A DNA stretch of 64,000 nt from Serripes groenlandicus (Eukaryota > Mollusca > Bivalvia > Cardiida > Cardiidae): NCBI GenBank assembly GCA_031761405.1, contig JASEVX010000008.1:37653511-37717510 (forward strand). Direction: 5' to 3'. The position numbers were made by a program, and so were the translations under genes. Positions 52,931-63,556 of this stretch are shown one piece after another; within the stretch, counting starts at the first letter, position 1, and each line of letters opens with the position of its first letter. The notes below the pieces were generated by a model that saw nothing but the letters and a program-made list of their open reading frames with translations, ran no database searches and was not told the DNA's origin.

Positions 52931-54217
52931 AAGAAGCTTATTCAATAACCGATATCGTTCAGACACTGATCTGATAGATATCTAGATGTTTACATCTTTA
53001 TAGAAATAACATTTGTTAGTAATAATTAAATATATTCAGCGTACTAACAAGCCATTCAAATTGCTTATCATTCACTAGATAGTTATCAATATATGTATTA
53101 AACAGTATTAATATTTAATAAAAACAAACTATAGATGAATATTTAACTTGATTACAATGAATAGATTATTTCTGATATTTTTATATAGTCTTGTATGTTT
53201 ATCGCATATTTCTTTTAAAAGTCGTTTATCTGTTAGCATAGAATTAAGTCGTTGGCGAGCAGTGTCATTTCTTAGACATCTGTGACAATATATGAAGCAT
53301 TTTCCGGAAGATCTTCATCGAGGTTACGTATCGACATGCAGCATTTTCTTACCACCAGTTGTTGCCGTATGTCGAGAGCTACATAAACATTTATGCTTGA
53401 TTCCACCGTTTTCAAACGGAAATTGTTCCACTACATTACGGATTGATTTAAATTAATCAAAGTTAACCGTCGAAACGGCGCTCTCATATTATTCAAATTC
53501 CTTTCTGCGTGTTGGTAACCGCGCAACCATTAATCGGCGAAGACGTGCGAACAAACAAGAGGCTTTTCGAATGATGTCAAAACTAGGTAGCCATGATGTC
53601 CAGCTACCACTTGCCTCGCGTTTAATCCCTATTTAAACAGGCGATTATCAGAACGAGGTGCGCCTTATAAAAAGGATACTTCACATTATTTGTGGGATTT
53701 TTGCCAACATCAAGATGCTTAGAATAATCATAGTAGTAGTCAATCTCGCGTTTATATTATATGAAATAAAAAAGTCCAAATAGCATGTCCAAACAATAAG
53801 CCGACATTTTAAACTTACTTAGTCGGTGCGCAGGTGCGGAAATGTTGTAACGGAATGACGATGCAATAAGGACCCTGGTTAAACAGGTGATTATTGAAAT
53901 AAACAAGATAGTTAATATTGTACTGTCACTAGATACTAGATGACGGTGATTAATGACAGGTCGACTTAATCGGCTTCTGTGGAATGCGCGCCTTCTATTA
54001 AAATAGTACAAATCCTTGGTTTTGAATGATGTTAATTTACGTATCGTATCGTAATACAATTGTGGATCTCCAGGACATGATTTGTTTCTCTTTATTTAAA
54101 TTCTTTAAATCTATGTGTCCGAACTAATTTTCCTCAGATAAGTCACAATGTGAAGAAATATCATTGTCATGAAAGAAGAAACGCTCCTGAAGTTGATTGT
54201 TCATGTCATTTGTATCC
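52931..54217. other. No recognisable gene or repeat
   Basis: 1.3 kb of AT-rich unique-looking sequence. The minus frame 53757-54059 (100 codons) has no recognisable domain. Two similar phrases at about 53535-53650 and 53905-54000 (ATTAATCGGCG/TTAATCGGCTT, GCGCCTT) hint at a weak duplication. Confidence 0.4.
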
Positions 54218-54320
54218 ATTTACCACATATAGACGCATTCTGACGCCTCTTTAGCATTAACCTTTTAAAAACATTGTGCCAAAAGAATAAATACACCATT
54301 TGAACTGGATGCCAATATGT
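54218..54320. mobile_element. MITE-B left part, decayed
   Basis: TTTACCACATATAGACGCAT, TCTGACGCCTCTTTAGCATT and ACATTGTGCCAAAAGAATAA are present. The sequence departs at the hairpin. Confidence 0.5.
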
Positions 54321-54394
54321 ATTCGGCCCGCGCCGGTCAATAATGGGTCTTGTTGTATATCAAGCGATTGAATACTTTTGTGAACACTTTCCAT

Positions 54395-55700
54395 GAGTTT
54401 TACAAGAGCCTTTACACGTGCGGTTTTACAATAGCCTTTACACTTGAGGTTTTACAGGAGCCTTTACACGTGCGGTTTTACAAGAGCCTTTACACGTGCG
54501 GTTTTACAATAGCCTTTACACTTGAGGTTTTACAGGAGCCTTTACACGTGCGGTTTTACAATAGCCTTTACACTTGAGGTTTTACAGGAGCCTTTACACG
54601 TGCGGTTTTACAATAGCCTTTACACTTGAGGTTTTACAGGAGCCTTTACACGTGCGGTTTTACAATAGCCTTTACACTTGAGGTTTTACAGGAGCCTTTA
54701 CACGTGCGGTTTTACAATAGCCTTTACACTTGAGGTTTTACAGGAGCCTTTACACGTGCGGTTTTACAATAGCCTTTACACTTGAGGTTTTACAGGAGCC
54801 TTTACACGTGCGGTTTTACAATAGCCTTTACACGTGCGGTTTTACAATAGCCTTTACACGTGTGGTTTTACAGGAGCCTTTACACGTGCGGTTTTACAAT
54901 AGCCTTTACACGTGCGGTTTTACAATAGCCTTTACATGTGCGGTTTTACAATAGCCTTTACACTTGAGGTTTTACAATAGCCTTTACACGTGCAGTTTTA
55001 CAAGAGCCTTTACACTTGCGGTTTTACAATAGCCTTTACACGTGCAGTTTTACAAGAACCTTAACACCTGCAGTTTTACAAGAGCCTTTACACCTGTAGT
55101 TTTACAAGATCCTTTACACTTGCAGTTTTACAAGAGCCTTTACACTTGTTATTTTTACAAGAGCCTTTAAGGTCAGTTTTACGAGAGCCTTTACACGTTC
55201 GGTTTTACAATAGCCTATACACGTGCAGTTTTACAAAAGCCTTAACACGTGCAGTTTTACAATAGCATTTACACGTGCAGTTTTACAATAGTCTTAACAC
55301 GTTCGGTTTTACAAGAGCCTTTACACATGCAGTTTTACAAGAGCCTTTACACGTGCAGTTTTACAGGAGCCTTTACACTTGCAATTTTAAAATAGCCTTT
55401 ACACTTGCGGTTTTCAAGAGCCTTTACACGTGCAGTTTTACAGGATCCTTTACACTTACAGTTCAGCTTACAGTTTTACAAGAGCCTGTACACGTGCAAT
55501 TTTACAAAAGACTTTACACGTGCAATTGTACAAGAGACTTTACACGTGTACATTTCCAAGAGTCTTTACTCGTTCAGTTTTACAAGAGCCTTTACACGTG
55601 CAGTTTTACATGAGCCTTTACACGTGCAGTTTTACAAAAGCTTTTACACGTGCAGGTTTACAAGAACCGTAACACTTGCATCTTTGCAAAACCCTTCACT
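54395..55700. repeat. 26-bp tandem array with 52-bp dimer
   Basis: The 26-bp unit is GAGCCTTTACACGTGCGGTT, TTACAA. From about 54415 to 54800 two types alternate (ACGTGCGG..ACAATA and ACTTGAGG..ACAGGA), giving a 52-bp dimer; later copies are more diverged (ACGTGCAG, ACATGCAG). About 50 copies. Since 26 is not divisible by three, the frames differ in successive units, which argues against coding. Confidence 0.94.
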
Positions 55701-56660
55701 TTCTACCTATAGTCATGTGTGTAATTTTTGACCAAAATCTGAGAAGTATAGCATCAATGTTGTGACATACTTATCCCGTTGTATGCTGCCTAAACGAGAA
55801 CGTTACTAGATCCATGTTCCATCCAACGTGTGTTGTGTATATCTTACTGCCCAAGCCAATTGCCGACTTTGGGAGGTAGTTTTAGCCGTCATTAATGTTG
55901 GCATAAGTAAATATAAAATAAAAGCGTCGAGTTCACACAAAGTATGTATAGGCGTTAAACTCTGAAACAGATGCGCATGCAGCTACTGTTTTCAGAAAAT
56001 GGTATTGCTCGCTACTCACTCCTACAATAAAACAATTACATACAGTTTCCTTTTTTCCGTTTTATTACGAATCAATTGGAAGTGTCTGTACACATCACAT
56101 CAAGAAAGACTATGATTGAAAAGATTACAGAGAACTGGGGTCATACAAGGTTGTACAAGCTGCAGGGGTCTGAAGGGAACTGATATATTTTGTTTTGACA
56201 CTTGGCCGAGTAAATATCTTATATATATAACACGAACATAATGAGAACAAAACGCGAAGCGAAAAGGGAAATGATTATTCACTTTAACGGAATGGTGACA
56301 TCCATTCTGCAGACATCTGCTATAATTTGGACGGTGTTAGTCTTATAACAATCAAACGAAAACAAGTAAGACGACAGTTTATTCGCGATAAATCGAACAT
56401 TCGAGAACATTCGAGACTATTGTTGTTCTCAAAAGAAATCCTGTTACGGGTCTGTCTTTTTTGTTTATATAGCATAGCAGCGATCTGATTGCTCAAACGA
56501 TCACTGAGAACTTTTGACGTGCTGTTTTCTTGATATTAATTTATCACCGGCTTGTTTCTTTTGAATACACACTAAAAGATGAATGAATAACGTAGCTGAA
56601 AATACATCAATAAATTGAACACAAATCCAACGATCACTCGAACACGTCGATAACTCGAAG
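55701..56660. other. No recognisable gene or repeat
   Basis: Unique-looking AT-rich sequence. A TATATATAT patch is near 56220, and ATTCGAGAACATTCGAGAC near 56400 is a short duplication. No supportable gene. Confidence 0.4.
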
Positions 56661-56665
56661 CAATT

Positions 56666-57370
56666 TAAGCCCCAGTCCCATGGACCTCCTGGACTGTCCC
56701 GGAGAGTCCCGGACTGAAATTTGGCCGATCCGGGGTCAGATCCGTGTTGGATCCGCGTTGTTTCCGGGCTTATCCGGGATAGTCCGGGACAGTCCGGGGT
56801 GATCCTGGATGATCCGTCATGGTCCGTGACACCACCCGTGGTCATCCAGGAACGACCGGTAGAATTTTTCAATCCGGGGTAGTCCGGGACGGTCCATGTA
56901 GCGACCGTGTTGGCTCCGGGAAAATACGTAGTGGAAACCGTGTTGAGCCTGGGCGATCCTGGTCGATCCGGCATGTCGTATTGGGTCCGGGGTGGTCCGT
57001 GTTGGGTCCGGGACAGTCCGTAGCTGATCCGGGATGGTCCGGGTCGTTCCAGGACGGTCCGTGTAGCCGCCGTGGTGGTACCGGGGTCAGAACCGCATTG
57101 GCTCCGTGTTGGCTCCGTGTTGGCTCCGTGTTGGCTCCGTGTTGGCTCCGTGTTGCTCCGTGTTGGCTCCGTGTTGGCTCCGTGTTGACTCCGTGTTGGA
57201 TCCATGTTGGCTCCGTGTTGGCTCCGTGTTGGCTCCGTGTTCATCCGTTGTGGTGCCGTGTTGGGGCCGGACTGGTCCGGGTGACGATTTTGTGCGACTC
57301 AATTTTACCCAGGATCATCCCGGATCAAGAAATGTCTTGATCCGGGGTGTTCCATGTTAACCCGTTGTGC
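56666..57370. repeat. GC-rich minisatellite, ~11-bp core
   Basis: Variants of GGTCCGGGACAGTCC and GGTCCGTGTTGG repeat irregularly. At 57096-57245 an almost pure 11-bp TTGGCTCCGTG repeat runs for about a dozen copies, with one copy short by a base. It is much more GC-rich than its flanks and starts and ends abruptly. Open frames (56501-57244 minus, 56819-57340 plus) are products of this simple composition. Confidence 0.85.
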
Positions 57371-57869
57371 TCCGTGTTGGATTCGGCTTCGGTGTGACTG
57401 TAGCTTTATGGGTCGCTTTCAATTTGCTGAATTTATTCAAACGTAAAACTAAGTCTTAATGTGTAACATATGTGTATATGTTCATGGACTATACTTCACT
57501 AAATATTGATGTATGAGTAGTGAACAATGTAGACCAAGATTAGACAGCTGATCATGGTCTACATCGTTTACAAATCTAACTTTAAAGTCGTAAATAACAA
57601 AACAACACACATAGTAATTACGATCGTCTTCATCGCGCAAAAGGTTACTTGTGATGGGTGCAATATTACAATAAGATCTTTGTCATATTGCACATTACAG
57701 AGTACAGGCAAGTCAGCTCTAAGTCAATAACCTTGAATGGACTTACATCAGAATCGAGACATTTTAAAATATAATCTAAACAGGGCGTCTTATCTCGACC
57801 ATCACCCACCGAATACGAGGTCATTCAATCTTTTAAATGTTTGTGACACGATTAGGGTCCAAACCAAAT
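57371..57869. other. No recognisable gene or repeat
   Basis: Unique-looking sequence; a short inverted pair, GTAGACCAAGATTAGA / GATCATGGTCTACATCG, occurs near 57528-57567. No element ends are visible. Confidence 0.4.
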
Positions 57870-58100
57870 GAGCCGTTCTACGAGACAACCAACATTATGG
57901 ACTCGACCCGGATCAGCCTAAGCATGCCGCACAGGCTAATCCGTAAAGACAATTCTATGGAGTGTCTGTTTCAAGAATTATTACGCTATACCTCTATAAC
58001 CCTGAGACGGAATGTGTCGGCCCTGATTAACCTGCGCAGGCTGATCTGCATCGATACATTACGCAGAGACCATAATGTTGGTTTTCTCGTGGAACGGCTC
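57870..58100. mobile_element. MITE-A copy 10
   Basis: Ends GAGCCGTTCTACGAGACAAC and TCTCGTGGAACGGCTC with AAAT on both sides, the clearest 4-bp duplication in the family. About 20 bp after GGACTC (TGCGTAAAGTATC) is deleted. Core: CCTAAGCATGCCGCACAGGC. Confidence 0.88.
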
Positions 58101-58321
58101 AAATGTAAACTGGGTACGTACTGGCTCGAAATGACACTCGTTCGATCAGGGTCAGGACACACGTGAACCGACATTTGATCAATTACAAACAGTGAACATT
58201 CAGACACGCTTCTGCCTACGTGCAGCCCGATCAGAATCTTCTCTGTTCGCCATAGTGTAGTACAAGCGCCATTGAAGTCATTTATGACTTTATGACCTGA
58301 CATTGTTATCGTAATTGTCAC

Positions 58322-58528
58322 TTAACCCTTTCCCTCATTCGACAATTCTGCAGCAGACGACTTTGAACATATGTTGTCAAAACATAGAAAATCTCCATAA
58401 TTGAATGGATAACCTATGACAAAAAGTGGAAAACATTGTGGCAAAAGGAGAAATTGCACATTTTATGTTTTCAAAAATCCGTCTGCTGCAGAGGCGTCAG
58501 AAAGCGTCTATATGAGGTAAAGGGTTAA
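58322..58528. mobile_element. MITE-B with one hairpin arm deleted
   Basis: TTAACCCTTTCCCTCATTCG and GAGGTAAAGGGTTAA are the ends. GTGGCAAAAGGAGAAATTGC is followed by ACATTTTATGTTTTCAAAAA, so the right arm (GTGCAATTTCTTCTTTTGTCAC) is missing. Otherwise it is close to the 7336-7555 subtype. Confidence 0.87.
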
Positions 58529-58529
58529 C

Positions 58530-58741
58530 CTTTTTTTCCAACATTTAGACTAAATTTGAAGTATCGGCTGCAGAAGAATTGGGAAACGTTGCAAAAGGAA
58601 AGTGCGTACAATAAAATATACCTTCTTTTTGCACAAATTTATCTATATGTTTACTTTCGTTTTTTAAGATTTTCCATAATTTCCTAGTTATTTTTAAAAA
58701 TCGCCGGCTATACTTTTTTTAATATATGGAAAAGGGTTGAT
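58530..58741. mobile_element. Decayed MITE-B
   Basis: CTTTTTTTCCAACATTTAGA, GTTGCAAAAGGAAAGTGCGT, CTTCTTTTTGCACAAATTTA and ATGGAAAAGGGTTGA keep the family order. It abuts the preceding copy. Confidence 0.5.
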
Positions 58742-58866
58742 TTTATTACCATTCTACTCTTCTTTAGTCTAAGACAAAGTAACGCGGCCTGGGGGCAACT
58801 TAACCTAGTTCAAATGACATTTGTATGCCAACCTAGTTATCAAGTGAACCTCTACCTTGGTGATGT

Positions 58867-59091
58867 TTAACCCATTCCCACATACAACAAATCTGCAGCA
58901 GACTACTGAAAACATAGTAACAAAAGAACTAAAAAAATCTCCATTTAAGATAGCTTTATTGTTAAATAAAGTTGAAAACATCGTGGCCAAATGAAAAATT
59001 GCTCATCATGAGCAATTTCACCATTGGCCACCATGTTATCAAAAGTCGTCTGCTGCTGTTGCGTCAAAATGTATCTGCGGGAAAGGGTTAA
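58867..59091. mobile_element. MITE-B full-length copy (CATCATG loop)
   Basis: TTAACCCATTCCCACATACA and GCGGGAAAGGGTTAA are the ends. The tip is GCTCATCATGAGC with arms GAAAAATT/AATTTCACC. AAAGTCGTCTGCTGCTGTTG is on the far side. Confidence 0.85.
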
Positions 59092-59595
59092 GTCGGGTCA
59101 CGCGAAAAGTTACAGGCGAGACTTTGCAGTAGCATGTAGGGTATCTGGAGGCGTTGCAAGACATAGTGCTCCATTTGCAATTGGTGAAAACCCAAACGAG
59201 ATTGTGCAGACGTAGGGTCTCGGGAAAGCCTTGACTGCTCGCCTATAATAATTTAACGAGCCATAAAATGTAACTTATGGCGAAACCTAGATGTCTAGCC
59301 TAACGTCTAAACGAAAAATCAACAAGCCCCCGTTACACCTTAGGAATCGCAACCTGGTAATTAAATCACGTTTCGAATCGGAATCTCGAATTCAAATATT
59401 TTATTGTCGCAAATCAATCGTTTGTTATCATAATAACTCTATTCAAATAACAGGACGTTGCAAGCGTATAAAAGAATGCATTGTGCAGACTATGCGAGAT
59501 ATACTGTACATGATGCATTTAATGGCGATAAAAACATATTTTACTAACATCGTGGACAGGAAGATGAGGGCTAAAGGTTCAATCACCTAATTTAT
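59092..59595. other. No recognisable repeat; one unsupported open frame
   Basis: A 99-codon plus-strand frame (59291-59590) begins MSSLTSKRKI and is basic and non-repetitive. I do not recognise it and see no clear splice or initiation context. It could be chance in AT-rich DNA. Confidence 0.35.
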
Positions 59596-59825
59596 TTAAC
59601 CCTCTCCCACATACAGCAACTAGACAGCATAAGACTTGGAAAACATATTGGCAAAAATGTGAAAAATCTCCATCAAAAAGGATTTAATCATAAAATTAAC
59701 TTAAAAACATAGTGGCAAAAGGTGAAATTGCTCATCATGAGCAATTTCTCCTTTTGCCACTATGTTTTCAAAAGTCGTCTGCTGCAGAGGCGTCAGCAAG
59801 CGTCTTGTAGGCGGGAACGGGTTAA
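59596..59825. mobile_element. MITE-B full-length copy with perfect hairpin
   Basis: TTAACCCTCTCCCACATACA and GCGGGAACGGGTTAA are the ends. AACATAGTGGCAAAAGGTGA pairs with TCTCCTTTTGCCACTATGTT, with tip GCTCATCATGAGC. The long stem is nearly uninterrupted. Confidence 0.87.
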
Positions 59826-60003
59826 CATCGTAGAGCAGCGCCATTGGTTTATCAGCGAGATGAGGTCAACTAGAAATCACGGTTAAGTAGAACAAACGCC
59901 AGGATGGAGGGCCAACCCACGATAACCCTGTCAGAGGGCGCCCGCCGGGTTCCGTAAACAAACGTTAGCATGACTCCTGATAACGGGACCCGAAAAGTTA
60001 ACA

Positions 60004-60224
60004 TTAACCCTTTCCCACGTACAGACGCTTTATTGATGCCCCTGCAGCAGACGACGATTGAAAACATTGTGAGAAAAGGATAATGAGCAATTTCTTCTTT
60101 TGTCACCTTTTTGTTATAACTTCATTCAAATAGGTTTTGTATCATATATAGAGGGTTTCCATATTTTGACTAAATCTTTTCAAAGTCGGCTGCTGTAGAT
60201 TTGTTGTATGCGGGAAAGGGTTCA
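60004..60224. mobile_element. MITE-B, left hairpin arm shortened
   Basis: TTAACCCTTTCCCACGTACA and GCGGGAAAGGGTTCA are the ends. GTGAGAAAAGGATAATGAGC joins the left flank almost directly to the right arm (AATTTCTTCTTTTGTCACC), so AAATTGCTC is lost. Confidence 0.82.
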
Positions 60225-60555
60225 CGTATCCTTCCTCACTGTTTTTATGGGACCGCATCCACCAACAATTATAAATAGCATTCTTATTCTTTTCCTAATC
60301 CTTATGTCACAGTGTACACAATATCAGATGAGCTGTTTTCAACTCTTCCACTGCCGAGTTTAACAAAGTCGACTCGTCCATTTTGAAAGTTGGACCACTC
60401 CACTTTTCATCCAACAGGTCATTTGGTAAATGTAAATGTCTAAGTGGCAAACAATGCATAGTTCCGGAGAGACAGCTCGTTCTGTCTGACCTGAAGCTGC
60501 ATTGCTGCATTGTTTGCAAAATCCTTTAATTGCATTTGAAAGCGAAATAGTCAGA

Positions 60556-60889
60556 ATGCTTCGTGAATACGGTACTTGGTAGGATATGACTCGCGTTCGG
60601 CAATTCGGGATCTTATTGACTCTCAGGTTTGACATCTGACGCCTCTGCAGCAGACGGCTTTTTTGAAAACATATTGACAAAAGAAGAAATTGCACAGGTT
60701 ATCCATTCAATTATGGAGATTTTCTATGTTTTGACAAATTACGTTCAAAGTCGTCTGCTGCAGAATTGTCGTATGCGGGAAAGGGTTAATTGCCTATGGA
60801 AGCGAAGTGCTTCGTGAATACGGTACTTGGTTGGATATGGCCCGCGTTCGGCAGTTCGGGGTCTTATTGACTCTCAAGGTTTGACATCA
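60556..60889 (+). repeat. Direct duplication of ~80 bp flanking a MITE-B
   Basis: GCTTCGTGAATACGGTACTT, GACTCGCGTTCGGCAATTCG and TCTTATTGACTCTCAGGTTT at about 60558-60634 recur at about 60809-60889 (GGCCCGCGTTCGGCAGTTCG, CTCTCAAGGTTTGACATC) with few differences. A truncated MITE-B lies between them. Confidence 0.8.
60635..60789. mobile_element. Truncated MITE-B between the duplicated flanks
   Basis: It starts at TCTGACGCCTCTGCAGCAGA, without CCCTTTCC. After GAAGAAATTGCAC it jumps to AGGTTATCCATTCAATTATG, losing the right hairpin arm and about 65 bp. It ends GCGGGAAAGGGTTAA. Confidence 0.82.
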
Positions 60890-60891
60890 GT

Positions 60892-61114
60892 TTAACTCTT
60901 TCCCACATACACCAAATCTGCAGCAAACCGCTTTGATAACCCTTGAGTAAACAATATGGAAACATTCTATAAATGAAAGATCACTTATTGAGTGAACTTG
61001 AAAACTGTCGTGGTAAAGGAGATCATCTTGAGCAATTTCTCCTTTTGGCACAATGTTTGCAATAGTCGTCTGCTACAGAAGCGTCAGAAAGCGTCCGTAT
61101 GTGGGAAAGGGCTC
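60892..61114. mobile_element. MITE-B full-length, right terminus mutated
   Basis: TTAACTCTTTCCCACATACA and GTGGGAAAGGGCTCA are the ends. TCGTGGTAAAGGAGATCATC, tip remnant TTGAGCAATTTCTCC and GTCGTCTGCTACAGAAGCGT are internal. The left arm has lost AAATTGC. Confidence 0.78.
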
Positions 61115-61555
61115 ATGTCACAGTGGAATTAACTACTAGTATAGAGGGACTGTTCTTCCTAAACACTGTGGGGGGAAATGGGAAAAGGTTCCTGTTGAGT
61201 AATTTATACTCCTCAAACAATGTTTTCATTTCATGGAAGGTATCAACGTGATAAAACCTTGAACGCTAACTAACATTGAATATAAGTTGTTCTTATATAT
61301 TGATGGGCTACTAAAGCGTGAATTCAATTTGGAAAAGACAGACGACTATTTAAATCTTTGAACTATATAAAGGAAGATAAAATGCTCGTTTATTCTCGTT
61401 TATTCTCGTTTTTTCTCGTTTATTCTCGTTTATTCAGTTATTTGTTGTTAACCAGCAATGCTTTCAACTCCATATAAAATAATGTTTAGGTGTTACAAAG
61501 TTTCCCTCTATAGCCTTCAAAGTTAATGACACACTCAGTTAGACACGCTACATTC
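61115..61555. other. Decayed MITE-like scraps and a 10-bp microrepeat
   Basis: GGGAAAAGGTTCCTGTTGAG, ACAATGTTTTCATTTCATGG, AAGACAGACGACTATTTAAA and CAGCAATGCTTTCAACTCC recall MITE-B. At 61383-61435 the 10-bp CTCGTTTATT repeats about five times at the place where a hairpin tip would lie. Confidence 0.4.
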
Positions 61556-61558
61556 ACA

Positions 61559-61778
61559 ATCTCCGTTCCAAGAGAAAACCAACATTATGGACGCAGGCTA
61601 ATCTGGGCCGACACATTCCCTCTCAGGGGGATAGAGGTATAGAGTAATGATTCCTGAAACAGAAAATCCACATGGGGCGAAAAGTGTCTTTTCGGGTTAG
61701 CCTTCGCGGCATGCTTATGCTGATCCGGATCGATACTTTACGCAGAGTCCACAATGTTGGTTTCTCGCGGGACGGCTC
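61559..61778. mobile_element. MITE-A copy 11, internally deleted
   Basis: The left end is decayed (TCTCCGTTCCAAGAGAAAAC), the right end intact (CGCGGGACGGCTC). About 40 bp between ATTATGGAC and GCAGGCTAATC is missing. GAGGTATAGAGTAATGATTC and CTTTTCGGGTTAGCCTTCGC are core landmarks. Confidence 0.83.
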
Positions 61779-62221
61779 AATTGTAAAACTTCATGAACAA
61801 ATAAAAGAGACAATGTGAGGACAACAAAATGTATTAATTACAATTAACAGCCAGAAATTGCACTTCCTCCCTGCTGATTTTTTTATTTTTTTTTGTTAAA
61901 GCATCATACTTGAATTATGTTTTACAACAATAAACAATTTAATCAATTGAGAAACATTTCAAATACTCTAGCGCCTACTTCTGTATATACATGCAATAGT
62001 TTGAGAAAAAAAATTAAATGTAATTCGTGGGTGCCGGTGTTTGTATAATAAAATGCAGATAACAAATTAGATTACAGTTCAAACAGCGGGAAAGTGTCAT
62101 GGAGATTTACGGCAAAAACCCATCCCTCTCGTCAAGGTTACAGGTAAACTGGAGTCAGACGATTCATTTAAATAATTAAGATATTTAAAAGCCTACACAA
62201 GTCAAGACCTATCTCTCTTAA
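61779..62221. other. No recognisable gene or repeat
   Basis: AT-rich unique-looking sequence with a TTTTTTTATTTTTTTTT run near 61880. Confidence 0.4.
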
Positions 62222-62456
62222 TTAACCCTTTCCCGCATACGACAATTATGTAGCAGACGACTTTGAACATATTTTGTCAAAAAATAGAAAGTTTCTATAA
62301 TTGAATGGATAGATAACCTATGACTAAAAGTGGAAAACATTGTGGCAAAAGGAAAAATTGCTGGTTTTGAGCAATTTCTTCTTTTGTCACTATGTTTTCA
62401 AAACGTCGTCTGCTGCAAAGGCGTCCGAAAGCATCTATATGAAGGAAAAGGATTAA
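62222..62456. mobile_element. MITE-B full-length copy
   Basis: TTAACCCTTTCCCGCATACG and GAAGGAAAAGGATTAA are the ends. GGATAGATAACCTATGACTA shows a GATA duplication. The tip is GCTGGTTTTGAGC, and GTCGTCTGCTGCAAAGGCGT is on the far arm. Confidence 0.85.
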
Positions 62457-62734
62457 CTTAAAACGAACGCTCAATAAACGGGAGTTACTAGAAGAAGCGA
62501 GATCGGATTGATTCAGTGTTGGTGGTGGAACACCACAGCGGAGCGGGTTCTTGGTCGAAGTACTTACTCTAAAATAGTCCCCTTTGAAATTAAGGAGGTG
62601 ATGCTCCCAACAAGAAATGGTCACCCTGAATGTGCAATGACTGCGAACAGCAACCAAATTATGCTCTAATTGGTGTAACTTTGTTTGTTTACATTTTTTG
62701 AACATCGAACAAAAGCGAAAAGCAGTCCCAAACT

Positions 62735-62815
62735 CTGTAGTAATTGGAGTGTCCGCCTCGAGAGCCGGAAACCAGACTTCGATCCACGGTCGGGATACAC
62801 CAAAGACTTAAACTG
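62735..62815 (+). mobile_element. SINE-2 head remnant
   Basis: GGAGTGTCCGCCTCGAGAGC, CGGAAACCAGACTTCGATCC and ACGGTCGGGATACACCAAAG match the SINE-2 head and first body bases with several changes (B box ACTTCGATCC). The rest of the body is absent. Confidence 0.6.
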
Positions 62816-62838
62816 GTACCGTACTGATAAATCATATC

Positions 62839-63068
62839 TTAACCATTTCCCTCATACAACAATTCTGCAGCAGACGACTTTGAACGTATTTTGTCAAAAC
62901 ATAGAAAATCTCCATAATTGAATGGATAACCTATGACAAAAAGTGGAAAACATTGTGGCAAAAGGAGAAATTGCACGTTTTGTGCAATTTCTTCTTTTGT
63001 CACTATGTTTTCAAAAAGCCGTCTGCTGCAGAGGCGTCAAAAGGCGTCTATTTGAGGGAAAGGGTTAA
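62839..63068. mobile_element. MITE-B full-length copy (GCAC tip)
   Basis: TTAACCATTTCCCTCATACA and GAGGGAAAGGGTTAA are the ends. The tip is GCACGTTTTGTGC. It is very similar to 7336-7555 and 35073-35306, implying recent amplification of this subtype. Confidence 0.88.
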
Positions 63069-63556
63069 GGCTAGTACTTTTGAATATTTCGATTATGTTC
63101 ATTACCTCTTTATAATATTAAAAAGAGGTTTGTAGGTTGATTCAGCCCCAGCATGTTCATTATTTAATTTTACATTTGCAGTACTTGACTTTCATATGTA
63201 GCGAAGAAGTTTATTCAGACAAATGTTAAGTTTGTTCTCCAAAATTGTCTTTATTTCGAAAAGAATAATAAGAAGAAAGTTAATTCATATCGGAAATGAC
63301 CAATTCAAAAATTTCACTCTGATTGACATAAAAACACTATCTATCTTAAATGCATTTTTGTAAAAACAAATCAGTCTGAATACAAATAGAAATATGTATA
63401 CAAATGTAGCAGACTGAAACATGTGAAGGAGTAAGCCAATTCTACGGATTTGCAATGATAAGTTTGGCTCAGAAATTGCCGTTAGAACTATTACCTGGGA
63501 TACGCCCTATGTTAACCCTAGACTTGAATCGTTCCCAAAATAAATATTTTCCCTTA
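63069..63556. other. No recognisable gene or repeat
   Basis: AT-rich unique-looking sequence without supportable open frames or element ends. Confidence 0.4.

Noticed and set aside
56501..57340. Open frames in the GC-rich minisatellite
   Set aside because: Stop codons are scarce in TCCG-type simple sequence; overlapping frames on both strands are open, with no conserved domain.
59291..59590. 99-codon basic open frame as a gene
   Set aside because: No recognised family, splice context or supporting signal; listed only as an unsupported frame.
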